Source: Lactobacillus sp. (GTDB taxonomy: Bacteria > Bacillota > Bacilli > Lactobacillales > Lactobacillaceae). From it: DNA of 64,000 bases. The position numbers and the translations under genes were made by a program. Where the stretch lies: positions 1 through 64,000 of the forward strand of contig JAKVKU010000002.1 of NCBI GenBank assembly GCA_022484695.1. The letters are read 5' to 3'. Of the stretch, positions 43,254 through 51,000 are shown piece after piece. The number at the start of each line of letters is the position of its first letter. Within the stretch, counting starts at the first letter, position 1. Below the pieces are notes generated by a model. That model saw nothing but the letters and a program-made list of their open reading frames with translations. It ran no database searches and had not been told where the DNA came from.

Positions 43254-43802
43254 TTATTTATAAGTAACAACTTTACGTTTTACTAAAACGGTGATGACGG
43301 CTGCCACCAAGACCACGGAAATCAAGCGGTCAGCATAATCGGTCACCACTTGGATAATTAACACACTGGCGAATTTGGACAATCCCAATCCGGCCAAGAC
43401 TTGGACTAACAAGCTAGAGCCGGAAGAAGTAATCCCATGAAATAAGTAAGCGGTAATAGCCGAAGATACCACCGTACCTGGCAAAGAGATCGCCAAGCTT
43501 TGTAAGGGCAGCCAGCGCAATTTATTGGCCCGGTGTAAAATCAAGCCGGCCATTAACCCGGTCAAGATTTGCACCGGGATGTAGTATAAGGAAAATAAGT
43601 CTGTGGTGACCCCACTTAAGAGTCCGCTGAAAGTCCCGGTTAACATCCCCACCCAAGGGCCTAATAAAGCGGCGGAAAAAATAGTGCCAATACTGTCTAG
43701 ATAAATGGGTAATTTTAGCATTAAGGCCAAGTTGCCCCCGACATAGTTTAAAGCGACACAAAGGGCAACGATACTGATAACTTTCGTTGTTGTTTTTTTC
43801 AT
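43254..43802 (-). CDS. ECF transporter S component
   Basis: This 182-residue protein has five or six hydrophobic helices. LMLKLPIYLDSIGTIFSAALLGPWVGMLTG is typical of an ECF S-component group associated with nucleoside or queuosine salvage (CD3073-like). S components share a common EcfA/A'/T module encoded elsewhere. It overlaps the nucleoside hydrolase gene by 4 bases (ATGA), so transport and cleavage are almost certainly linked. Substrate: a nucleoside, with queuosine as a candidate. Confidence 0.83.
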   Translation of the reverse strand: MKKTTTKVISIVALCVALNYVGGNLALMLKLPIYLDSIGTIFSAALLGPWVGMLTGTFSGLLSGVTTDLFSLYYIPVQILTGLMAGLILHRANKLRWLPLQSLAISLPGTVVSSAITAYLFHGITSSGSSLLVQVLAGLGLSKFASVLIIQVVTDYADRLISVVLVAAVITVLVKRKVVTYK

Positions 43803-44791
43803 TTTGAACCTCCCATGGCAAACCGTTGCACATCGCTGCTGACTTGAGTTGGTGCCAAGTGCAAGACGGTGGTCAAGAATTGTTCAAAGAAGGCCGGGGC
43901 ATTGACCTGAGTCAATACGCAGGCATTAGCTTCACGTTGATAGAAGTTATTGACATCTACTAAGGTCTGCCCCAGGGCAATACCGGTGGTGGCCACGTCC
44001 ACATAAGTATTAAAGCCGCTGCAAAGCTCAGGGTCGCTGAAATAGGCCACGGCTAAGGGATCATTGATGACACAACCCAAAACCCGTTCTTGGTGCCAAT
44101 GAAAGTCAAAGTAAAAATGCGTGATGGCTGCGATGAACTGGCCGACCTTGGCGTTCATATATTGGCAGTAGGTCAAAATATCCGGCGATAACACGATTTG
44201 CCGGGTGACATCAAGGCCGATCATCTCGATCAACTGGCCTAAGTGGGCATACACGTATTGGGCGGCGTCGGGATCACACCAATAGTTGTATTCAGCCACT
44301 GGGGAACAATTGCCGGCAGCTTGATAAGTGCCACCCATGGACACGAAACGGCTGAGATTTGCACCGAGAATTCGATTGGCCATGAGGGCCTGGGCAATAT
44401 TTGTCAGGGGTCCTAAGGCAATCACGCCAATGGCTTGGGGCGTTTGAAAAGTCTGGGCCAAAAAAGTGGCCGCATCCAGGTCTTCAGCTTGTTTAGCACT
44501 GGTCACCGGGATATGGGATTCCCCTAAACCATCTTCACCATGGGTATCTTGGGCAGAGACATATGCCCGTTTTAAAGGCCCACTAGCCCCTTGATAAATA
44601 GGGATATCCAGCCGGTCACAAAATTCAAGACACTTGATGACATTTTGCACTCCTAGGTCTGCCGGCACATTGCCGCTGACCACCGTGATGGCCAACACGT
44701 CCAAGTTGGGGTCTTGAATAGCCAGCATTAACGCCAGCACATCGTCGATCCCCGGGTCACAATCAATAATAACTTTTTGCACTATTTCCAA
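43799..44791 (-). CDS. Nucleoside hydrolase (IUNH family)
   Basis: This 330-residue N-ribohydrolase has the calcium-binding motif DCDPGIDDVLALM (residues 10-22), VSGNV, SMGGTY..GNCSPVAEYNYWCDPDAA and the C-terminal NDPLAVAYF. The ATG at 44791 lies seven bases after AAAGAGGTT. It is first in an operon with an ECF S component. IUNH enzymes hydrolyse inosine, uridine or other nucleosides, and queuosine hydrolases (QueK) are related. The exact substrate cannot be read from the sequence. Confidence 0.88.
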   Translation of the reverse strand: MEIVQKVIIDCDPGIDDVLALMLAIQDPNLDVLAITVVSGNVPADLGVQNVIKCLEFCDRLDIPIYQGASGPLKRAYVSAQDTHGEDGLGESHIPVTSAKQAEDLDAATFLAQTFQTPQAIGVIALGPLTNIAQALMANRILGANLSRFVSMGGTYQAAGNCSPVAEYNYWCDPDAAQYVYAHLGQLIEMIGLDVTRQIVLSPDILTYCQYMNAKVGQFIAAITHFYFDFHWHQERVLGCVINDPLAVAYFSDPELCSGFNTYVDVATTGIALGQTLVDVNNFYQREANACVLTQVNAPAFFEQFLTTVLHLAPTQVSSDVQRFAMGGSK

Positions 44792-44918
44792 CCTCTTTCT
44801 GAAGTACTTGGTTTTTTATCCTGGGAAGTTTACGAACCAGTCCGAAGCACACTACGGCTTCGCTTCTAATGCAAAACTTATTTTAACTGAAATAAATACA
44901 TAAGTAAAAAGATTTTCG

Positions 44919-44962
44919 TAAAAAAAATCACGGTCGCCCAATAACTCAGGATACCGTGATTT
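44919..44962 (-). terminator. Terminator of signal peptidase gene
   Basis: AATCACGGT pairs with ACCGTGATT, followed by seven T on the minus strand. Confidence 0.8.
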
Positions 44963-44970
44963 ATTTGAAA

Positions 44971-45546
44971 TTAATAAAATTTGAAAGCGTTGACGGGCCA
45001 AAACTTCATTTTCACCACGCCAACGATGGCACTCTTTTTCACATAACCAAAGCGGCGACTATCACTGGACACATCCCGATGATCCCCCATGACGAAGTAA
45101 CTGTTCTTGGGGACTTTAGCCGCCAGGTTCAAAGACCTTAAGGTAAAATCTTGGGTGTATTGATCGCCGTTTTTCAAGTGCCGCTTGAACTGGGTGAGAT
45201 AAGTCTCCTGCAGGGATTTACCATTGATATACGTTGTATCGTTATTGGAAGATACGGTATTACCCGGCAGGCCAATGACTCGTTTGATATATAAAGCCCC
45301 GGGCTGATCCGGGGCATCTAAGATGACGATATCACCCCGGTGAATCTGGGCGTTGCGCACAGCCACCACCCGGTCGCCAGTTTCAAAGGCCGGCTGCATA
45401 GAGGGACCCGCCACTTGTTCTAGAGCAAAGACATGTCGGTTCAAAAATAGACCGGTTCCGAAGACCATTAAAAAGATCAGTAAACATTCCACAAAAAACC
45501 TTTTTAAGGAGACTTCAGAATCCTTATTGCGCTTATTGTTAGCCAC
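44971..45546 (-). CDS. lepB: Signal peptidase I
   Basis: This type I signal peptidase (191 aa) removes signal peptides at the outer face of the membrane. One N-terminal helix (about residues 18-37) is followed by the catalytic Ser in AGPSMQPAF, the catalytic Lys in YIKRVIGLPGN and the MGDHRDVSSDSR box. The GTG at 45546 with GAGGTG five bases upstream is preferred over the ATG at 45582. It lies next to a gene for a secreted protein on the same strand, which may be a substrate. Confidence 0.92.
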   Translation of the reverse strand: MANNKRNKDSEVSLKRFFVECLLIFLMVFGTGLFLNRHVFALEQVAGPSMQPAFETGDRVVAVRNAQIHRGDIVILDAPDQPGALYIKRVIGLPGNTVSSNNDTTYINGKSLQETYLTQFKRHLKNGDQYTQDFTLRSLNLAAKVPKNSYFVMGDHRDVSSDSRRFGYVKKSAIVGVVKMKFWPVNAFKFY

Positions 45547-45630
45547 AGTTGCACCTCGCAGCAATTTATTCAGATAAATCATTATAAGCTAGAAATCAAT
45601 TTGTGGCTATTAATAATTGCTGAATGTGAC

Positions 45631-46281
45631 TTATTTTTGGGTGGCCAGCCAGTCCGTATAGGATTTTTGGGTCTGTAAGCTGGTGCTGACATAGTAGCTA
45701 GGGATCCATTGGTTATTGCCTAGATCAAACCACAAGCCATTGCTTGAATCGTAGTAGTAACCGGTGATGGCGTATTTGTCCCCGGCAGCCACGGTTTGAA
45801 CCGCAGTCTTAAAGGCGTGATCCCGCCAGATGCCCACTACTTTGGCGTTGGCCACGGTGGCCACTAGGGGTTGATTGAAGCCATTGACATCCCCGGCATT
45901 AACGGGCATCTTAGCGCTAGTACCCACTGGTAAGACCATGGTTTTGATGTCGTCTAGCCAAAGATTCGTACCCACTTGGTAGCCATTATGGGCGTATTTA
46001 TAATAGGGTGCCCCAAATAACATAGTGGGCATGACGGCCATGACTTTGGTGATCTGCCAAGGTGATAACCCGGGCACAGTTTGAGTAGTGGTGTTTAAGC
46101 CATTGCCAGAGATATTGGTCAAGGTGCTGTCATAGTTGTTGATGGTCAATAAGTTCACATCCTGGGTGGGGATGGCCACTTGTTCGGCGGCGTGTACTGG
46201 TTTGGCTTGCGGTGTCCCTAAAGCTAACACCAAACCCCCTAAAAGGCCAACGAATAATAAAACTTTCTGTTTCAATTTCAT
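45631..46281 (-). CDS. Secreted protein with signal peptide, unknown function
   Basis: This 216-residue protein begins MKLKQKVLLFVGLLGGLVLALG and has a likely AxA cleavage site in KPVHAAEQ near residue 34. The mature part is rich in Asn, Thr and Tyr; its end (YYYDSSNGLWFDLGNNQWIPSYYV) resembles SH3-like or SLAP-type surface repeats. The ATG at 46281 lies nine bases after AGGGAG. No LPxTG or lipobox is visible, so it is either released or held by its C-terminal segment. Confidence 0.8.
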   Translation of the reverse strand: MKLKQKVLLFVGLLGGLVLALGTPQAKPVHAAEQVAIPTQDVNLLTINNYDSTLTNISGNGLNTTTQTVPGLSPWQITKVMAVMPTMLFGAPYYKYAHNGYQVGTNLWLDDIKTMVLPVGTSAKMPVNAGDVNGFNQPLVATVANAKVVGIWRDHAFKTAVQTVAAGDKYAITGYYYDSSNGLWFDLGNNQWIPSYYVSTSLQTQKSYTDWLATQK

Positions 46282-46398
46282 CTTCAAAACTCCCTTCATA
46301 CTCTAATTATACCGAGTCTCTGGGATTTTTGATAATTATCTTGGAATTCAGAGCGTTTTATAACTATTTTTAAGGATAAAATTGATTTTGAAGTGGTT

Positions 46399-46420
46399 TA
46401 TACGTATACTTATGCATATG
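46399..46420 (+). promoter_or_regulatory. Clustered palindromes in the EXLDI promoter
   Basis: TATACGTATA (46399-46408) and ATGCAT/CATATG (46412-46420) lie in the AT-rich promoter region, 25-45 bases before the start codon, and may be a repressor site. Confidence 0.3.
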
Positions 46421-46443
46421 TTTAGAAAAGGAGATGAATACTG

Positions 46444-46944
46444 ATGGCTAATAAAACCGTGTATTTTTCTGCTGAAGATACGCAATTTATTGATGAGGCG
46501 TTGCCAGATCTAAATCTAAGTCTGTCTCAAGCACTGTTTCAAGGGTTTCAACTACTGGTTGAAAAGAACCAGGCGCAACAACAAGGATTTACTCAAATAA
46601 AACTCAGTGTGGGTCAAGGCGGAATTCAACAATATAAAGTTTTTTGGGGTCGGAAGCTTTATACCGCTCAAATTCCCAGTAACGATAAAACGATGTTAGA
46701 AAGTCGGCGGCTATATCAAACCAAGGGCGGTAAGTTCGTTTATTACACCCGCTTAGATGCCAATTGGCATTATTGGAATACGCCTCGCAGTCAGGATACC
46801 AGTTTTGTACCAGATTCCAAAGTAGCACGACGTACCTTTAAAATTGTTGATCAATTAAGTGATTTAAAAGATGTATTCAGTTCAACGATTCTGACTCAAA
46901 TTAAAGCTAGTCAAAACCACCCGATTGAATATCTGGATATTTAA
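46444..46944 (+). CDS. EXLDI-family protein
   Basis: This 166-residue soluble protein ends in PIEYLDI, the terminal motif that names the EXLDI family, and begins with a ribbon-helix-helix-like segment (KTVYFSAEDTQFIDEALPDLNLSLSQAL). The middle contains RLYQTKGGKFVYYTRLDANWHYW, also typical. The function of the family is not established. AAGGAG precedes the ATG. It is a single gene with terminators on both sides. Confidence 0.8.
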   Translation: MANKTVYFSAEDTQFIDEALPDLNLSLSQALFQGFQLLVEKNQAQQQGFTQIKLSVGQGGIQQYKVFWGRKLYTAQIPSNDKTMLESRRLYQTKGGKFVYYTRLDANWHYWNTPRSQDTSFVPDSKVARRTFKIVDQLSDLKDVFSSTILTQIKASQNHPIEYLDI

Positions 46945-46959
46945 GACAAGCAATACACA

Positions 46960-47013
46960 AAATAACACAAGTTGAACCGTGATTACTCGATAGTTCAACT
47001 TGTGTTATTTTTT
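46960..47013. terminator. Bidirectional terminator
   Basis: AATAACACAAGTTGAAC pairs with GTTCAACTTGTGTTATT, a 17-bp perfect stem followed by six T. It serves the EXLDI gene (+) and glycerol dehydrogenase (-). Confidence 0.85.
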
Positions 47014-47041
47014 ATGAGTTGATAAATTAAAATTTTAAGAT

Positions 47042-48151
47042 TTATGCTAAACCTTGATAAGTTCTAGAAAAAGCATCTACAGCTTTAATGGCCTGGAAGA
47101 CATCATCGGCAGTGACTTCAAAGCCCATGTTGTGGATAGTTTCACCAGCTTGAGTGGTTAATTCCGCTACCTTCATCAGGTCCGCATTGCTGGCGTTTTC
47201 CAAGTGCAGGTCCCGTAAAGTTGTGGGTAAGCCCAGATCCACTTCAAATTTCAAGTACTTGGTCAATCTCTCATCAGAAGCGCCTTCTAATACCAGGTTC
47301 ACTAGCGTCCCAAAGGCAACTTTTTGGCCATGGGTCAACTTGTGCACATCCCCAGTGAGAGCGGTCAAGCCATTTTGGAAACTATGGGCAGCTGCTAAGC
47401 CAGAGGATTCGGCGCCAACACCGCTGAGGAGGATGTTGGCTTCGATAATGTGATCCAATGCCGGGGTGACCATCCGAGCTTTGGCCGTGGCTACGGCCGT
47501 GTCGGTATATTGGAAGAGGAGGGCTTCACATTTTTCTGCCAGGGCTAAGCCCGCTTGGGTCTGTTGGGTTTTTAACGGTAATAAAGTGGTGGTGCGAGCC
47601 CGGGCGATGGTTTGGGCCTCCACATTGGTGGAAAGGGCGTCGGCAATCCCGTCAATCAAAAAGCGGACTGGGGCACCGGCAATGACGCTGGTATCCACCA
47701 AGACCAAATCGGGATTCTTATCGTAAAACATATATTTTAAGAATTCCCCATTTTCAGAGTAAATCACGCTCAAGCGGGTACAAGGGGAGTCATTGGAGGC
47801 TAGGGTAGGCGCAATGACCACTGGAATTTTTAACTGGTCCCCCACAGCTTTGGTGGTGTCATTGGTTTTACCGCCACCTAAGGCAATGATGAATTTGGCA
47901 TCGCTTTGTTCACCAATGGTTTGGATCCGGGCAATTTCTTCCGGCGAACTTTCCCCGTTGAATTCAACGTGTTCAATTTTTAAGCCATCTTGATTCAGGG
48001 TATTATAAAATTTTTCCCCTAATAAGTTCCAAACATTATTATCAGTCAATAAAAGACCGTGGTCGCCATAAGGTTTGATGTATTCGGCGGCATGATCCAA
48101 TAAATTCTTGCCTTGAACATAAGTAGAAGGACTGGCAAAAGCTGTGGTCAT
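47042..48151 (-). CDS. gldA: Glycerol dehydrogenase, iron-type ADH family
   Basis: GldA oxidises glycerol to dihydroxyacetone with NAD+. The 369-residue length, the GGGKTNDTTKAVGD NAD-binding region, PTLASNDSPCTRLSVIY, the metal-binding Asp in DGIADALST and two later His regions (LAAAHSFQNGLT, THGQKVAFG) match. The ATG at 48151 lies after AGGAGTG. A cre site covers its promoter. No dihydroxyacetone kinase gene is nearby. Confidence 0.92.
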   Translation of the reverse strand: MTTAFASPSTYVQGKNLLDHAAEYIKPYGDHGLLLTDNNVWNLLGEKFYNTLNQDGLKIEHVEFNGESSPEEIARIQTIGEQSDAKFIIALGGGKTNDTTKAVGDQLKIPVVIAPTLASNDSPCTRLSVIYSENGEFLKYMFYDKNPDLVLVDTSVIAGAPVRFLIDGIADALSTNVEAQTIARARTTTLLPLKTQQTQAGLALAEKCEALLFQYTDTAVATAKARMVTPALDHIIEANILLSGVGAESSGLAAAHSFQNGLTALTGDVHKLTHGQKVAFGTLVNLVLEGASDERLTKYLKFEVDLGLPTTLRDLHLENASNADLMKVAELTTQAGETIHNMGFEVTADDVFQAIKAVDAFSRTYQGLA

Positions 48152-48182
48152 AAAAATCACTCCTAACCTAGATTTTACCGTT

Positions 48183-48211
48183 AGTGTATGCGCTTACAAA
48201 TAGTAAGTCAA
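48183..48211 (-). promoter_or_regulatory. gldA promoter with cre site
   Basis: On the minus strand TTGACT (48206-48211) and TACACT (48183-48188) are 17 bases apart. TGTAAGCGCATACA (minus strand of 48185-48198) matches the CcpA cre consensus at 13 of 14 positions and covers the -10, so glucose repression of gldA is expected. Confidence 0.8.
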
Positions 48212-48353
48212 CGATTTAGCTTGAGAATAATTACGCAAGCCAACATTATTGGCGTTAAATCTGATTTCGGGTAAGATACTGCTAAGGTTTGAATCATTTT
48301 ACGGCTAATTAGCGGTAAAATATAACCAGTTTTAAATGGTGGGGTGGATCAAG

Positions 48354-50258
48354 ATGGAAATATTTATTTTAGCAATGGTGGCAGCCGTAGTGGTTGCCCA
48401 AGTGATCAATCATTTTATACCACAGGTACCCGTGCCTTTATTGGAAATTGGCTTAGGGGTGATTTTAGCTTTATTGCCCACGGCGGCAAAATTTGAATTT
48501 AACCCGGAGATTTTTCTCATGGGTATCATCGCGCCGTTAATGTTTAACGATGGGCAAAATACCAATCGCCGGGCCTTAGGTCATAACTTGATGAGTATTT
48601 TAATGCTTTCCGTCGTATTAGTGACGGCCACGGCAATTTTAGTGGCCTTTGGGGTCAATTGGTGGCGGCCGATTTATGGATTCTGGCCGGTTTTTGTATT
48701 GGTGGCTTTAATGAGTCCCACCGATGCCACGGCAGTTTCCGGCTTGACGGAAAAAATGAAGATTCCCAGTGGCTTGATGCATATGCTGGAAGGGGAGTCC
48801 TTATTTAACGATGCCACCGGGATCGTGTTATTTAACTTTGGGATCGCCAGTTTGACCTTTGGCAAGCTTCCCATCAGCCAAGGAGTGGGGGAATTTTTAC
48901 TGGAATTCTTTGGCGGTATTTTATTAGGGGTGGTCTTAGGCTATCTCTTCGTGATGGCCCGGATCAGTTTACAACGGGCGGGGATGGATCAAAGCAGCAT
49001 CATGGTGCCCATTCAATTAGCAACGCCCTTTGTGGTCTACCTAGTTGGCGAAGCCCTGGGAGTTTCTGGCATCTTGGCGGTGGTGGCCGCGGGGATGATC
49101 CACGGGCTTGAAAAAGATCGCCTGCGTTTGACTTCTAGTCGCTTGCAGGTGGTCACCAGTACGGTTTGGCGGGTGGTGGCTGACTTGTTAAACGGGGAAG
49201 TCTTTGTCATGCTGGGCTTAGTGTTGCCCGGGGTGGTCCGGGATACCGATAATTTAGGGCCTTATTTATTTGGCGCCTTGGTGTTATATTTAGCCATGAC
49301 CGGGGTCCGCTGGTTATTTATCCGTTTCTTGGTGGACTTGCCCCTGCATTTACCCAGAAGCCGCGAAGCCACGCTGATGACGGTTTTTGGCAGTCACGGG
49401 GCGGTCACTTTAGCCTTGGCCTTGGCTTTACCCATCACCTTTCCCAGACGGGGTACGGTGATTGAATTAGCAGCTTTGGTGATCTTAATGAGTTTGATTG
49501 TCCCGACGGTTTTGGGGCCCTTTATTTTACCGCCAGAACCGGAACCCAAAGGCCCAGATTTTCATAAAGCCCGCAGTCAAATGCTCCAGGAAGTTATTGG
49601 CAATTTAGAACGGCAAGTCCCTAATTCTCCGGAAAAGCTGAAGGTCTTAAACGATTTGCGTAATCAACACGTGACCCGGGACAGCTTTGATATGGCCAAA
49701 TATAAGACCCTGCAAGCTGGTGCGGAAGCCATCGAGCAAGAAGCCATTACCCAAGCGGGCCAAAGTGGGGAATTATCACCATTGCTGACCACGCGTTATT
49801 TAAACTTTATTCAACGCCGGCAAGCCAATGAGCATCGTAATATCTTCAAAGCGATTTATTTGAAAATCATGATCTCAATTGTTGGTCGTCGCAAACGGCG
49901 CAAGACGCAACGGTTAATGGACGCTAAGCGCATCGACCAACAACAATTTCAAGATGGTCGCTTGGCTTTGCAAAAGGCGGAAGATATTGTGCATAAAGCC
50001 GTGATGGCTTGGTTAGATCAACAAGTTCCTGCCACTGAAGTGACGCAATTGCAATTACGTTATCAACAACGCTATGACCGGATGAATCGCAACGAGACCT
50101 CCGAAGATGCCCTGCAAGATCTATACATCATGGTATTTCAGTTAGAATACCAATATGTGAAGAGCCAACTGGAGGCTAAAGAACTATCAAATAGCGTGGC
50201 CCAACAATTGCGGGAACAGATTTCTTATGATGAAATGGTTTACGTCCAAGGTCAATAA
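48354..50258 (+). CDS. Na+/H+ antiporter, CPA1/NhaP family
   Basis: This 634-residue protein has about 12 helices in the first ~410 residues, including LVALMSPTDATAVSG and LEGESLFNDATGIVLF (the ion-site regions of CPA1) and GSHGAVTLALALALP. A ~220-residue cytoplasmic tail, largely helical and charged, follows. The ATG at 48354 follows GGGGTGG. It exchanges Na+ or K+ for protons at the membrane. The stop codon lies one base from that of the convergent TetR gene. Confidence 0.9.
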   Translation: MEIFILAMVAAVVVAQVINHFIPQVPVPLLEIGLGVILALLPTAAKFEFNPEIFLMGIIAPLMFNDGQNTNRRALGHNLMSILMLSVVLVTATAILVAFGVNWWRPIYGFWPVFVLVALMSPTDATAVSGLTEKMKIPSGLMHMLEGESLFNDATGIVLFNFGIASLTFGKLPISQGVGEFLLEFFGGILLGVVLGYLFVMARISLQRAGMDQSSIMVPIQLATPFVVYLVGEALGVSGILAVVAAGMIHGLEKDRLRLTSSRLQVVTSTVWRVVADLLNGEVFVMLGLVLPGVVRDTDNLGPYLFGALVLYLAMTGVRWLFIRFLVDLPLHLPRSREATLMTVFGSHGAVTLALALALPITFPRRGTVIELAALVILMSLIVPTVLGPFILPPEPEPKGPDFHKARSQMLQEVIGNLERQVPNSPEKLKVLNDLRNQHVTRDSFDMAKYKTLQAGAEAIEQEAITQAGQSGELSPLLTTRYLNFIQRRQANEHRNIFKAIYLKIMISIVGRRKRRKTQRLMDAKRIDQQQFQDGRLALQKAEDIVHKAVMAWLDQQVPATEVTQLQLRYQQRYDRMNRNETSEDALQDLYIMVFQLEYQYVKSQLEAKELSNSVAQQLREQISYDEMVYVQGQ

Positions 50259-50259
50259 T

Positions 50260-50829
50260 TTATAAATTACCCAACAGGGCCCGCAAATATTGGTGGCCCT
50301 GTTCTTTTGTCACCGGATGATTGGTCAAGAAAATCCATTCGATCAACATTAAAATGGTGTTGCTGAAGTGATTCACCACTAATTCAATGGGGAGATTAGA
50401 AGCGGTTTGATTGAAATATTGGGTGAGGTAGTCTCTGGTGACAGTTTTCATATAGCTGGAAAAGCTGTTGATCAAAGTACCATCCACCTCATTGTGGGCC
50501 ATGATTTGGTCGAAAAGGGCTTTGTTTTCTGAAAGTAAGTCATAAGCCCGATCAAAAAATTGCATGGGAATTTCTTTATGGTCCAGGCTGGTCAATTCAA
50601 CCACATTAATCTGATCAGCTAACACCCGCCAGCAATAATTTAATAAATCATATTTGTCCTGAAAATAATTGTAAAAGGTTGCTCTGGGAAAGTTACTGAG
50701 TTCACAAAGCTCGTTAACTTTGATTTTTTCAAAGGATTCTTTGGCTAGTAAAGTAAACATACTTTGGGTAAATGCGCTCAGGGTTCTTTGGGCACCCCGG
50801 GTGATTTTTTGATTCAGATCGTATTTCAT
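50260..50829 (-). CDS. TetR/AcrR-family regulator of the MMPL exporter
   Basis: This 189-residue TetR protein has its DNA-binding helix pair in the first ~60 residues (ITRGAQRTLSAFTQSMF .. FPRATFYNYFQDKYDLLNYCWR). It is divergent from the MMPL gene with a perfect palindrome between them, so it probably represses both. It is a paralogue of the TetR protein at 33481 and appears to share a related operator. Confidence 0.9.
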   Translation of the reverse strand: MKYDLNQKITRGAQRTLSAFTQSMFTLLAKESFEKIKVNELCELSNFPRATFYNYFQDKYDLLNYCWRVLADQINVVELTSLDHKEIPMQFFDRAYDLLSENKALFDQIMAHNEVDGTLINSFSSYMKTVTRDYLTQYFNQTASNLPIELVVNHFSNTILMLIEWIFLTNHPVTKEQGHQYLRALLGNL

Positions 50830-50856
50830 GATTCACTGTCCTTTACAATTTTTGAG

Positions 50857-50878
50857 ATATGTCTAATTTTAGACATAT
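50857..50878. promoter_or_regulatory. Perfect 22-bp palindromic operator (TetR)
   Basis: Arms ATATGTCTAA and TTAGACATAT, separated by TT, form a perfect 10+2+10 palindrome 28 bases from the tetR start. A half-site-like GTGTCCAATTTT recurs at about 50941-50952, closer to the MMPL gene. Confidence 0.8.
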
Positions 50879-51000
50879 TTAAAATATTACAGGGTTGCAT
50901 GTTTTCAGAAAGAGATTAACATGTAAAGATGATATATACAAGTGTCCAATTTTATTCAGCTGTACACATTATACCAAAAATTTATTAAAGGGGAATCCCA

